18,497 nt of DNA from Nitrososphaerales archaeon TH5896 (GTDB lineage Archaea > Thermoproteota > Nitrososphaeria > Nitrososphaerales > Nitrososphaeraceae): assembly GCA_014523625.1 (NCBI GenBank), contig JAATVP010000119.1, positions 1 to 18,497 on the forward strand. The letters are read 5' to 3'. The position numbers and the translations under genes are program-made. Below, in pieces: positions 6,980 through 14,720 of the stretch. The stretch's first letter is position 1. The number at the start of each line of letters is the position of its first letter. The notes below the pieces were generated by a model. The model saw nothing but the letters and a program-made list of their open reading frames with translations, made no database searches and was not told where the DNA came from.

Positions 6980-8368
6980 ATGACCGAGAAGCCAAAAATG
7001 ATTAGATCTCATCTTGCAGACTGCATCACTAATGATCTCGTAGATATGGATATCAGTGTAGCGGGATGGATTGAAGATGTTCGAGATATTGGGAAACTAG
7101 GATTTGTATTGATGAGAGACTTTACGGGCATGATGCAGATCATTGTAGCTGGAGATCTGTTGAGTCAAATAAGAACGATCCCAAGACAAAGCTGCGTTCT
7201 CGTTGAGGGAAAAGTTCAAAGAAGTAAGGCTAAGAATGTTGATTTTGAGATTAAAGCGAACAAGATTTCCTTGATAGCAAAAGCCATTCATCCACTCCCA
7301 ATCGACCCAACAGGACGTGTCGAATCGTCCACAGACAAAAGAATCGATTCGAGAGCATTGGATCTCAGAGACCCCAAGGTTTCAGCGATCTTTAGACTGC
7401 GCTCTTCTGCATTGCAAACGATAAGAAATTTTCTAAGGTCCAGACGATTCACTGAGGTAACTACGCCCAAGATAATTGGCACCTCTACTGAAGGCGGAGC
7501 GAATTTGTTTCGATGCGATTACTTTGGTAAGAATGCCTATCTGGCACAGAGCCCCCAACTATATAAAGAGCAGTTGACGGTGGGCTTGGAACGTGTTTTT
7601 GAGATTGGCCCATATTTTAGGGCAGAGAAATCTCATACTGTGAGGCATTTGGCCGAGTTCACTAGCGTAGACGTTGAAGCAGCTTTTCTTGATTACACTG
7701 ACGTTATGGAAATCGTCGCGGATCTGGTGAGAAGAGTAATCAGTGATCTGATGCACCTTTGCAACGCTGATCTGAAGTTGACTTGGCAGAAGGTCACAGA
7801 GCCGAATACCGTGGCGAACCGGAATGAGGACGAAGCGATTCATAAGATGAAAGAATTGTTTGGCATTTCAAATGGATCTGCCTTAGATCCCTTAGAATTG
7901 AAAATTGAGCAATTAACGTATGAAAGGGCTATTGATGAATTGAGGGGCCAGGGAGAATCTTTGTCCTTTGGCGACGATCTTTCTGATATGGCGTTACGCA
8001 AACTTGGCGGGCTTCACAAAGGGTTCTATTTCATCACAGATTGGCCGATGAGGCTGAAGCCCTTTTACATCCATGAAAAGGAAGAAAATCAGGAACTGTC
8101 TTGTTCCTTCGATCTTCAGTTTGGCTACCTCGAACTTGTCTCAGGAGGCAGAAGACAGCATGACCCAGATAAGCTGAAGAATAGGATCATAGAACAGGGC
8201 TTGGATCCTTCGGGATTCGTAGATCATTTAAGAGCGTTCCAGTGGGGAATGCCACCACATTCGGGGTGGGGATTGGGATTTGATCGACTCATGATGGTTC
8301 TGACAAACTCTCAGAACGTTCGCGAAGTCGTCTTGTATCCTAGAGACGCTGAAAGACTTGGCCCTTGA
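6980..8368 (+). CDS. aspS: aspartyl-tRNA synthetase (archaeal class IIb)
   Basis: Charges tRNA-Asp with aspartate, and perhaps tRNA-Asn as well. The 462-residue enzyme has an N-terminal OB-fold anticodon domain (~15-110) and a class II catalytic core: TPKIIGTSTEGGANLF, AQSPQLYKEQL, motif 2 around FRAEKSHTVRHLAEFTS, and motif 3 GWGLGFDRLMM near the C terminus. It is ~24 residues longer than the Thermococcus enzyme (438 from memory) because of an insertion at roughly 260-310. In my remembered alignment, the residue at Thermococcus W26, a determinant of tRNA-Asp discrimination, is Glu (GWIEDV), while K85 is kept. It is second in an operon with the 6439 gene; a GGGGTT sequence lies just upstream of ATG 6980. 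It is convergent with the JAMM gene, 16 bp apart. Confidence 0.93.
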   Translation: MTEKPKMIRSHLADCITNDLVDMDISVAGWIEDVRDIGKLGFVLMRDFTGMMQIIVAGDLLSQIRTIPRQSCVLVEGKVQRSKAKNVDFEIKANKISLIAKAIHPLPIDPTGRVESSTDKRIDSRALDLRDPKVSAIFRLRSSALQTIRNFLRSRRFTEVTTPKIIGTSTEGGANLFRCDYFGKNAYLAQSPQLYKEQLTVGLERVFEIGPYFRAEKSHTVRHLAEFTSVDVEAAFLDYTDVMEIVADLVRRVISDLMHLCNADLKLTWQKVTEPNTVANRNEDEAIHKMKELFGISNGSALDPLELKIEQLTYERAIDELRGQGESLSFGDDLSDMALRKLGGLHKGFYFITDWPMRLKPFYIHEKEENQELSCSFDLQFGYLELVSGGRRQHDPDKLKNRIIEQGLDPSGFVDHLRAFQWGMPPHSGWGLGFDRLMMVLTNSQNVREVVLYPRDAERLGP

Positions 8369-8384
8369 AATTAGATTTCTGAGC

Positions 8385-8846
8385 TCATGGTTGATATTGG
8401 ATAGCGGAGGTTTCTAAACTAATTTGAACTACCTTATCTTCAAGAATAAAAGCTGCGAAGCTGTGTGACAGAGTCGAATAGATTAGCCAGACCACAGGGT
8501 TAAGTTCCATATATTTTTTGTCCGTTAAAGACGGATATGCCCTCGAAGAATGTGAGTGAAAAATACCAACTACTTCCTTGTTACGAGAACTAATCTCTTG
8601 ATACGCATTAATCAATTCATTAGAATCGATTCTAAAGGAATAAATCGAATCATCGGCATTTCTCATACGAATAATGGCAAGTACATCGGCCTGTTCATCA
8701 TTACTATCATCAACAACATCCGAACTACCATTGATAGTCTTGAATGTCCCCTCGAGCAGGGCGCAGGCTTCTGTAGGATAGCACTCATTTGAGATTCTTT
8801 CAAGATCAAGAAGGTGTTGCTGGGAGATAGAGATCGTGATTATCAA
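8385..8846 (-). CDS. JAMM/MPN (JAB) domain metalloprotease-like protein
   Basis: A 153-residue stand-alone MPN domain. Such enzymes are zinc isopeptidases acting on ubiquitin-like or sulfur-carrier proteins (desampylase, Mec+, Rpn11 relatives). The catalytic set is recognisable: E26 in YPTEACALLEG, H97 and H99 in GIFHSHS, S106 and D109 in PSLTD. The spacing differs from the canonical HxH-x7-SxxD: only six residues separate H99 from S106, and the usual Pro after the second His is absent. The segment NPVVWLIYS is typical of archaeal/bacterial JAB proteins. TTG 8846 lies ~29 nt below a CAAATATG TATA-like element (8871-8880). No ubiquitin-like or E1-like gene is adjacent. Activity is uncertain because of the spacing. 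Confidence 0.82.
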   Translation of the reverse strand: MIITISISQQHLLDLERISNECYPTEACALLEGTFKTINGSSDVVDDSNDEQADVLAIIRMRNADDSIYSFRIDSNELINAYQEISSRNKEVVGIFHSHSSRAYPSLTDKKYMELNPVVWLIYSTLSHSFAAFILEDKVVQISLETSAIQYQP

Positions 8847-8938
8847 GATGCAAAATGATCTAATAGAAGGACATATTTGCTAACCTTCAAGTCGCGGAAA
8901 AAATAGGGTCAAAAATACCTGCTCGTGCACCCAACTCA

Positions 8939-9976
8939 CTAGAACCCGATACGATTTTGTTTGTTAGCAAGAATTGAAGAGGGGTAATCTACGCCAACCA
9001 ACGAGTTGCCAGAATAATACACTAACGTCACCTGTGAATCAGGGTTAGTGGACGACGACACATTTGTAACAGGAGAAGAATCCACGTTGGACTGAATATC
9101 ACCTGCGGTAGCGTTGCCGCCGTCAAAGATGAAGCTGGCCTTCATAAAAGGGTGCAATGTGCAGAAATAATCATAACTATTTTCACTTAGATTCGAGGTT
9201 TGAAGAAGAAATGTATCTCCGACCATTATTAATGAGGAGTCAAAGGTTTGACCCTCGTCAACAGAACTCGTTACAGTGTGAGGTGCATTGTCATTATTTG
9301 TCCATTCAATTGAGTCGCCCTTTGATACGTTAAGAACAGCAGGATCATAGGAGGGATTACCCTGCGCCGAGGCACCAGGGAGTATACTAACGTCTACGAC
9401 AGGTCCAGAACTCGATCCTGTAGTATTACTAGCGTTGCCAGACTCTGCATTTGATACATTCCCATCGGTTGAGGACGTATTCTCACCTCCCCCCTGTCCC
9501 TGCACAGCATCTTCTTCGGATGGTACCTTAGGAGAAACCAATCCAAAAGCGTAAAAAGTTCCACCGCCCACGACTGCCGCGGCTATAAATATCACTGTAA
9601 TAGCCTTCACGTATGGACTCTCTTTGTACGACGCCACTATTATCACGGTAGCAGGAATTGCAATCACCATCATCAATCCAATATAGGCAAATATGCTAGG
9701 TACAGTAGTACTTATAGTGACAGCTGCTGCAATGCCGAATGTAACCAGGAATCCTAATGTGATAAATGTTGCTGATTTGGCTCTAGGACTTCTCGGAAAT
9801 CCATCCTTAAATATTCCCGCAGATAGGAAGATTAAACCAATAAAGAGTGTCAACAAAGACACGGCATGCATCCCGTCGATAAACGTCTTGGCTATACCTG
9901 CAAGGGAAATTCCTACTCCTACTATTCCAATCGAAGTAAGACCAATGCCTGGCGTAAGTAGGTCCCAATCGCTCAT
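8939..9976 (-). CDS. multi-pass membrane protein with C-terminal type 1 copper (cupredoxin) domain
   Basis: A 345-residue protein with about five transmembrane segments (~11-30, 37-55, 68-90, 95-116, 124-145), a Gly/Ser/Asn-rich linker (~150-192) with several N-x-S/T sites, then a plastocyanin-like domain (~193-287). The blue-copper ligands are visible: H233 in NDNAPHTV, and C272, H275 and M278 in YFCTLHPFM. The cupredoxin domain should face outside. Ammonia-oxidising archaea rely on many such copper proteins for electron transfer in place of cytochrome c, so a role in the respiratory chain or quinone/copper relay is plausible but inferred. A ~55-residue tail follows the domain. A TATA-like element (10004-10014) sits 33 nt upstream of ATG 9976. 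Confidence 0.88.
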   Translation of the reverse strand: MSDWDLLTPGIGLTSIGIVGVGISLAGIAKTFIDGMHAVSLLTLFIGLIFLSAGIFKDGFPRSPRAKSATFITLGFLVTFGIAAAVTISTTVPSIFAYIGLMMVIAIPATVIIVASYKESPYVKAITVIFIAAAVVGGGTFYAFGLVSPKVPSEEDAVQGQGGGENTSSTDGNVSNAESGNASNTTGSSSGPVVDVSILPGASAQGNPSYDPAVLNVSKGDSIEWTNNDNAPHTVTSSVDEGQTFDSSLIMVGDTFLLQTSNLSENSYDYFCTLHPFMKASFIFDGGNATAGDIQSNVDSSPVTNVSSSTNPDSQVTLVYYSGNSLVGVDYPSSILANKQNRIGF

Positions 9977-10003
9977 ATCGTTACGTTGTTGGGAGCAGAC
10001 CCA

Positions 10004-10014
10004 GATAATTAATC
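10004..10014 (-). promoter_or_regulatory. TATA-like box for the cupredoxin gene
   Basis: GATTAATTATC on the minus strand, centred ~33 nt upstream of ATG 9976; predicted leader only ~6 nt. Confidence 0.45.
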
Positions 10015-10155
10015 TTTACTGGTATTACCAATGGTTCAATTTGTAACGTACTTACAATGTGGCTTGATACTCTGCAGTGTAGGACGAGTTATAAGAGTAA
10101 AGTAGAAGGCAATAGCCAGACCCTACAAAAACAGCAAGTTTCTGATATACTAACA

Positions 10156-11370
10156 TTAACATACGTTAGAAATCATCTTCCCTTGATCAAAAAAGTACAG
10201 ATAGCCATCTCTAGAACCTACAAGAAGCATTCCTCCTGCAAGACAAGGAGATGAGTCTATCTTATCCATCGTGGGAAATTTCCAAAGTAACTTGCCCGTG
10301 AGTATGTCCAAGTAGTAAATATGCGAATCAAGTGAACCAACAAAAACTCTTAAGTCTTTTGTCAGTGATGGTGAAGCCCATATCTTGTCTGCGGTCTTAA
10401 ACTTCCAGAACAAAGAACCATCTGCAGATCCTATACAATGCAGATAACCATTCGAGGATCCTACTAAGACATAGCCTTGAATTGAAGAAGGTGAGGAGAG
10501 TAGAGGTGCTCTTAAATCTGAAGACCAAAGTATTGCACCACTATCTTTGTTTATCCGATAGAGGTTACCGCTCTGAGTCCCTATGTAAAGGGAAGGAAAT
10601 CCGGGATCATTATAGCTATCAGTGTCGGTTGTAAGACAGGGAGACGAAGATCTAATCTTGCCTTGTAGATTAGTTTTCCAGATCAACTTTCCGTCAAAAT
10701 CTAAGGAATACAAATTGCAATCATCAGAGCCTACGAAGATTTTGTGCCCATCAGACGATGGCGAACACCAGACTTCGCCGCCAGTAGCGAACTGCCATTT
10801 GAGAGTACCTTCGTTGCCTATAGCGTAAATCCTTCCATCTAAACATCCGAATACATGAATATCTTTGACAGAACAGATTGATGAAAAAACTCCGTTTTGG
10901 AGTTCATACTTCCAGTTTTCGGTTGCATCGTGAACGCTAAAGGCACTAACACTACTAGGTGTACTATCAGCGACCGGTTCATAGACCCATTTTGAAAAGG
11001 TCCCTGCTATTAGTTGATTTTTGTATATTGAGGGGCTTGAAACAACAGGATTGGATGCATTAATATGCCATTTAACGACAGAACTTCTTCTATCAATCCG
11101 GTATATGCGACCGGTGGTTGTTCCTACAAACACTGACTGTTCGTCTGACACAGGCGAGGACAGAACGGGACCTACTTTTATCATATTCTTAAAGATGGGC
11201 TTGCGTAGAAAAGCAGAACTGGACGTACCGGACCTCTGATAACTACCTTTGAAGCAGGTCCAGAAATCCTGTGATTTTGAGTCAGGCGATAAAGACATTT
11301 GATATGCTGTCCGGTTCTGGATATGGAATACGCTTTCATCTAATAATATGTTGCATATCGCCACAGTCAA
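10156..11370 (-). CDS. PQQ-type beta-propeller repeat protein, probably cytosolic
   Basis: Up to 404 residues made almost entirely of WxF...SSP...VFVGSxDGxLYxLD repeats. Eight blades can be counted, for example VFVGTTTGRIYRID, HVFGCLDGRIYAIG, IFVGSDDCNLYSLD, LYIGTQSGNLYRIN, VLVGSSNGYLHCIG, VFVGSLDSHIYYLD and LLVGSRDGYLYFFD. The N-terminal FWTCFKGSYQRSGTS matches the usual WPMFRGxxxRTG entry of this fold. No signal peptide or membrane segment is visible, so it is probably intracellular and may be a scaffold rather than a PQQ dehydrogenase. TTG 11370 is the longest start; ATG 11298 would remove 24 residues and still keep the fold. It is divergent from rpl39e. Confidence 0.8.
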   Translation of the reverse strand: MTVAICNILLDESVFHIQNRTAYQMSLSPDSKSQDFWTCFKGSYQRSGTSSSAFLRKPIFKNMIKVGPVLSSPVSDEQSVFVGTTTGRIYRIDRRSSVVKWHINASNPVVSSPSIYKNQLIAGTFSKWVYEPVADSTPSSVSAFSVHDATENWKYELQNGVFSSICSVKDIHVFGCLDGRIYAIGNEGTLKWQFATGGEVWCSPSSDGHKIFVGSDDCNLYSLDFDGKLIWKTNLQGKIRSSSPCLTTDTDSYNDPGFPSLYIGTQSGNLYRINKDSGAILWSSDLRAPLLSSPSSIQGYVLVGSSNGYLHCIGSADGSLFWKFKTADKIWASPSLTKDLRVFVGSLDSHIYYLDILTGKLLWKFPTMDKIDSSPCLAGGMLLVGSRDGYLYFFDQGKMISNVC

Positions 11371-11406
11371 TGATAGGATATCTTTCCTTCAGGTGCTGGA
11401 CTAACA

Positions 11407-11416
11407 CTTAAAAATA
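11407..11416 (+). promoter_or_regulatory. TATA-like box for rpl39e-rpl31e, overlapping a divergent one
   Basis: CTTAAAAATA lies ~31 nt upstream of the rpl39e TTG, giving a leader of about 5 nt. On the opposite strand the same stretch reads TATTTTTAAG and lies ~42 nt upstream of the propeller TTG, so one AT-rich block may serve both directions. Confidence 0.45.
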
Positions 11417-11442
11417 GGCGAAGATACTCCACGGTCTATAGC

Positions 11443-11601
11443 TTGGCTGCCAGAAAGAACACCTCGCGAAAAAAGAGACTAATAAAACGTACAAGGCAGA
11501 ATAGACCTGTACCAGCATGGGTTATCATCCGTACACATAGACACGTTAGAACAAATCCCAAGAGGCGGCTCTGGCGAAGGACAGATGTCAATGTTGGTTG
11601 A
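11443..11601 (+). CDS. rpl39e: ribosomal protein eL39 (L39e)
   Basis: A 52-residue, strongly basic protein starting at TTG 11443 and ending at TGA 11601. The translation begins [20 protein letters not shown], then [19 protein letters not shown] and [13 protein letters not shown]. The PVPAWV core, the trailing basic RTNPKRRxWRR and the length (archaeal L39e ~50-51 residues) identify it as eL39, which lines the nascent-peptide exit tunnel of the large subunit. It is followed by rpl31e 24 bp downstream on the same strand, the usual archaeal L39e-L31e order. The TATA-like box upstream indicates a nearly leaderless mRNA. Small size and the TTG start make it easy to miss. Confidence 0.93.
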   Translation: MAARKNTSRKKRLIKRTRQNRPVPAWVIIRTHRHVRTNPKRRLWRRTDVNVG

Positions 11602-11625
11602 GATTAGAGGTGGATAGAAGGAATA

Positions 11626-12201
11626 ATGTCACTAAATGAAACTCCTGAAGAAAGCATCTACACCGTAAATTTCAGAAAAGCTTGGATTACTCCAGAATAT
11701 AAGCGAACAAACAGGGTAGTTGGAATATTAAGAGAGTTCGCCAAAAGGCACATGAAGACAGATGATATTAAGATAGATCAGTATCTGAACAGATACTTGT
11801 GGATTAGAGGAAAACGAAATCCACCCAGGAAAATCCGCGTACGAATGACCAAAGACGAAACTGATACTGTTGTAGTTTCACTCTATGAGGAATTTAAGGA
11901 AAGAAAATCTCAGACAGAAGACCTTGAAGTGAAGCAAGAAGTAGAAAGAAAATCTCGGACAGAAGACCTTGAACTGAAGCAAGAGGTACAAACACCCGAA
12001 GAGCAACCCGCCAAAAAGAAAAAGAAAGAAGCTGGAGTCAAAGAACAAGTCGAGCTTGAGGATTCAACGAAAAAAGAAGGCAAAGATGCAGCCGCGACCA
12101 ACCCTGATGAAGCGAATAAAAAAGAACCGGAACCGAAAACGGTCGAAAAACCAAGGAAGAAATCTACTAGAAAGAAAAAATCCGTAGATCAAGAGACCTG
12201 A
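11626..12201 (+). CDS. rpl31e: ribosomal protein eL31 (L31e) with a long Lys/Glu-rich C-terminal tail
   Basis: Residues ~10-90 are L31e, a large-subunit protein near the tunnel exit: YTVNFRKAWITPEYKRTNRV, ILREFAKRHMKTDDIKID, YLNRYLWIRGKRNPPRKIRV. Archaeal L31e usually ends near residue 80-100; this one has ~100 more residues of low-complexity, highly charged sequence. The tail begins with a tandem 15-residue repeat (92-106 and 107-121, ERKSxTEDLExKQEV) and continues with Lys/Glu/Pro-rich segments ending RKKSTRKKKSVDQET. It is probably disordered or coiled-coil. A GAGGTG sequence (~11606-11611) lies upstream of ATG 11626. The eIF6 gene often next in archaeal clusters is absent. Confidence 0.9.
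   Translation: MSLNETPEESIYTVNFRKAWITPEYKRTNRVVGILREFAKRHMKTDDIKIDQYLNRYLWIRGKRNPPRKIRVRMTKDETDTVVVSLYEEFKERKSQTEDLEVKQEVERKSRTEDLELKQEVQTPEEQPAKKKKKEAGVKEQVELEDSTKKEGKDAAATNPDEANKKEPEPKTVEKPRKKSTRKKKSVDQET
11899..11988 (+). repeat. 45-nt tandem duplication within rpl31e
   Basis: Two adjacent 45-nt copies, 11899-11943 and 11944-11988, both starting GAAAGAAAATCTC and differing at only a few positions. They encode the 15-residue repeat ERKSQTEDLEVKQEV / ERKSRTEDLELKQEV. The near identity at the DNA level suggests a recent in-frame duplication. Confidence 0.9.
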
Positions 12202-12320
12202 AGTTCACTTTTCGACTGTAATCCCTCTTTAGCGGACTGTTCAAATTCTGTCATTGATTTGAATGATACTAAATAAAGGGCATGTTTGTCCCAGTGAATC
12301 TTAAATGTACGTTCAACAAA

Positions 12321-12330
12321 ATTAAAATAA
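12321..12330 (+). promoter_or_regulatory. TATA-like box deciding the PsbP-like start
   Basis: ATTAAAATAA centred ~28 nt upstream of ATG 12354, the spacing for a leaderless mRNA. It excludes the upstream ATG 12282, which would lie before the transcription start. Confidence 0.5.
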
Positions 12331-12353
12331 TCCCTGCTTTAACTCAGCACATC

Positions 12354-13043
12354 ATGAAGTATGTGATTATTGAAATTAGTAGAACCCAGTTCAAGCTACT
12401 TGCAACAGTAGCACTTTTGTCAGTAGTTGTTATTTCTTTACCAAATCTTTGCATTCAGTCATCTTTAGGCCAACTGCCGCAACCTCGCAATGACATTAAA
12501 GACAATTCTACACAGACTATCAACCTTCAAAATATTACCTCCCAGCAGCAACCGCGACCTGTTAATGAAACAGAGTTTGCAACTTATGTTTCTCCTGAAT
12601 TAGGCATTCAGATCGATCATCCTACTGATTGGTCTCCATTTGTAAGAGAATATGCAGATGATATCCTAGTTCTGGAATTCAACGCTAGTAGATCCGCGAT
12701 GATGCAGCTTCTTCCACCCACAGTCCGTATTTCGGCTGCCCCTCAACCCGATATTCAGAATCTGAACCAGTTGACTGAGAATTTGCTTGAGATTGCAAAT
12801 GATTATCCAAGGTTTGTACTCCAGGAGAATGTTACTGATACCATAGGAAACACTACAGCACAGAAGGTTATTTACACATACGGAAGTGGAGACCCTTCCC
12901 AACAATTTACACTTCAGGCAATGGACATTTGGACCCTTAAAGATGGGAAAAGGTATGTGTTCTCGTACATTGCTCCAATGTCTGAATTCTCGATGAATCT
13001 ACCGATTGCAGAACATATGATTAGGTCATTTTCTTTTGAGTAG
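12354..13043 (+). CDS. exported PsbP-like (PsbP/Mog1-fold) protein
   Basis: A 229-residue predicted exported protein. From ATG 12354 it starts with a basic segment (MKYVIIEISRTQFK), a hydrophobic stretch LLATVALLSVVVISL (~15-29) and a likely cleavage region before SSLGQLPQP. A polar linker follows, then a domain beginning ATYVSPELGIQIDHPTDWSP, the F-Y/T-x-s-P-e-x-G-I-x-x-x-Y/H-P-x-x-W motif seen in PsbP-related lipoproteins and exported proteins common in Nitrososphaerales. No lipobox Cys is evident at the cleavage region, although a Cys occurs in the hydrophobic segment's end (NLCIQSS). Function is unknown. The gene stands alone between rpl31e and the methylthiotransferase. The frame extends up to ATG 12282, but the promoter geometry supports 12354. 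Confidence 0.75.
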   Translation: MKYVIIEISRTQFKLLATVALLSVVVISLPNLCIQSSLGQLPQPRNDIKDNSTQTINLQNITSQQQPRPVNETEFATYVSPELGIQIDHPTDWSPFVREYADDILVLEFNASRSAMMQLLPPTVRISAAPQPDIQNLNQLTENLLEIANDYPRFVLQENVTDTIGNTTAQKVIYTYGSGDPSQQFTLQAMDIWTLKDGKRYVFSYIAPMSEFSMNLPIAEHMIRSFSFE

Positions 13044-13168
13044 TAGCTATAGATCTACAGCAGCTCCAAGGCGGTAGTGGTATGAGGCTTGCTTTCTCCA
13101 TGCCGGAGACGTGTCTGGGTTTAGTATCCTCAAACATCTTCGGTTCTTCATAGAGGATAGGTAACAGA

Positions 13169-14587
13169 ATGTACGTAAAGCTTGAAGGAAATGAGGCGCC
13201 GCATCTGTCCATAACAAAGACTTCCAAGAATCGCAATAATGAAAATCATGTGTTTGCTGATCCCAAGAGTGGAGATGGCATCTCATTACCTAGGGTCTGG
13301 ATAGAAGCATATGGTTGTTCTGCAAATATGGCGGATTCCCAGGCAATTGCAGGTGCCCTTTCAGCAAACGGCTTTGAAATCGCAAAACCTAACGAAGACC
13401 ATGACTTGAACGTAATTGTCACTTGTTCCGTAAAGGATACCACTGAGCATAAAATGATGAGTAGGATAAAGGCCCTTTCAACGTCCGGGAAGCCACTAAT
13501 AATTGCAGGATGTTTGGCAAAAACTGAAACCGAAAAACTTCAAAGACAATTCAGTAGCGCTTCCTTCTTGGGACCAAGGTCATTAACCAAGACGGTTAGC
13601 TGCGCGAAAGCTGCAATCATGGGTATAAAGTCCATTGAATTGGAAGATGCAGATGGGCAGGAAAAGTTGAGTATTCCCAGGATGAGAATTAACCCTGTCG
13701 TGAGTATTATTCAGATAGCAATTGGATGCTTGAGTGAATGTTCGTTCTGTCAAACCAAACTTGCAAAAGGCCAGATAACAAGTTACAGAATTGGAGACAT
13801 TATGCATGCCATAGAAGAGGATACCCGGGAAGGTTGTCAAGAAATCTGGCTTTCTTCTACTGACAATGGCTGTTATGGTTTTGATATCGGCACAGACATC
13901 ATCGAATTGTTGAGAAAATGCAGTCTACTGCCAGGGGATTTTAGGATACGGATTGGGATGATGAACCCAATGTATCTGGGCTTCTTAAAGGATAGACTGA
14001 TCCAGCTACTCGAGGAATCAAATAAAATTTATCGATTTCTACACATTCCGGTCCAGAGTGGCAGCGAGCGGATATTACGGTCGATGAGGAGAGGCCATAC
14101 TGTCAAGATGTACAAAGATATCGTGAAATCTTTTAGAGATAGGTATCGTGATGTTACCATTGGCACGGATATCATTGTTGGTTTCCCTGGTGAGAGTGAA
14201 AAGGACTTTGAGGACACATTGGATTTGATATCCGATAGTAAACCTGACATCGTAAATTGCTCTAGATATGCTGCTAGACCCGGAACAGCTGCGAAGTTGC
14301 TGGAGGGTAGATTGGACTCTAAAATAGCCAAGGATAGAAGTGGTCGAATTCATGAGCTTGCCAAGAAGATTTCTCGCGAGAGAAACATGAAGTGGGTTGG
14401 ATGGAAGGGTAGTATTATCATTGACGAGGTTAGTCGAGATTTCTTTCAGGGAAGGAACTATGCATATAAACCAATTTTTATCAGGAAAGGAGAATCCGGT
14501 ATCGGGACACCACAGCTGGGAGATCGACTCTTGGTTCGGATAAAAAAATACTCTTCACGAGCTTTAGAGGGAGTCGAGCTAGGTTAG
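13169..14587 (+). CDS. tRNA threonylcarbamoyladenosine (t6A37) methylthiotransferase, radical SAM
   Basis: Cdkal1/MtaB-type enzyme that inserts a methylthio group at C2 of t6A37 in tRNAs reading ANN codons, using SAM and two [4Fe-4S] clusters. The N-terminal UPF0004 domain carries its three cluster Cys: C50 (AYGCSANMADSQ), C86 (IVTCSVKD) and C115 (IIAGCLAK). The radical-SAM CxxxCxxC is C187-x3-C191-x2-C194 (GCLSECSFC). Downstream are HIPVQSGSERILRSMRRGH and IVGFPGES motifs, and a C-terminal TRAM-like segment (~410-472). The 472-residue length includes an unusual ~40-residue polar N-terminal extension before PRVWIEAYGC. A GAGGAT sequence precedes ATG 13169 and supports that start. Cluster supply likely depends on SufS/scaffold proteins such as those at 2,937-4,609. 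Confidence 0.9.
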   Translation: MYVKLEGNEAPHLSITKTSKNRNNENHVFADPKSGDGISLPRVWIEAYGCSANMADSQAIAGALSANGFEIAKPNEDHDLNVIVTCSVKDTTEHKMMSRIKALSTSGKPLIIAGCLAKTETEKLQRQFSSASFLGPRSLTKTVSCAKAAIMGIKSIELEDADGQEKLSIPRMRINPVVSIIQIAIGCLSECSFCQTKLAKGQITSYRIGDIMHAIEEDTREGCQEIWLSSTDNGCYGFDIGTDIIELLRKCSLLPGDFRIRIGMMNPMYLGFLKDRLIQLLEESNKIYRFLHIPVQSGSERILRSMRRGHTVKMYKDIVKSFRDRYRDVTIGTDIIVGFPGESEKDFEDTLDLISDSKPDIVNCSRYAARPGTAAKLLEGRLDSKIAKDRSGRIHELAKKISRERNMKWVGWKGSIIIDEVSRDFFQGRNYAYKPIFIRKGESGIGTPQLGDRLLVRIKKYSSRALEGVELG

Positions 14588-14680
14588 AGAAAAATAATGG
14601 CCTAAGCCAGGAATATCGTGACAGAAATTGAGCTACGCTTTAAGATAGGTATAGTACGATTTATCGTAACTTTTAACTAG

Positions 14681-14690
14681 TATAAATTAT
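14681..14690 (+). promoter_or_regulatory. TATA-like box for the FtsZ-like gene
   Basis: TATAAATTAT lies within an imperfect palindrome, AGTATA-AAT-TATACT (14679-14693 approximately), ~37 nt upstream of TTG 14721. A GGGAGGG stretch (about 14703-14709) follows. The palindrome could be a repressor site, but that is speculation. Confidence 0.4.
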
Positions 14691-14720
14691 ACTCCTCTCT
14701 ACGGGAGGGCTACAGGACTG

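Noticed and set aside
11910..12101. Minus-strand ORF rich in Ser/Cys/Phe opposite rpl31e.
   Set aside because: It is the antisense reading of the Lys/Glu-rich tail, not a gene.
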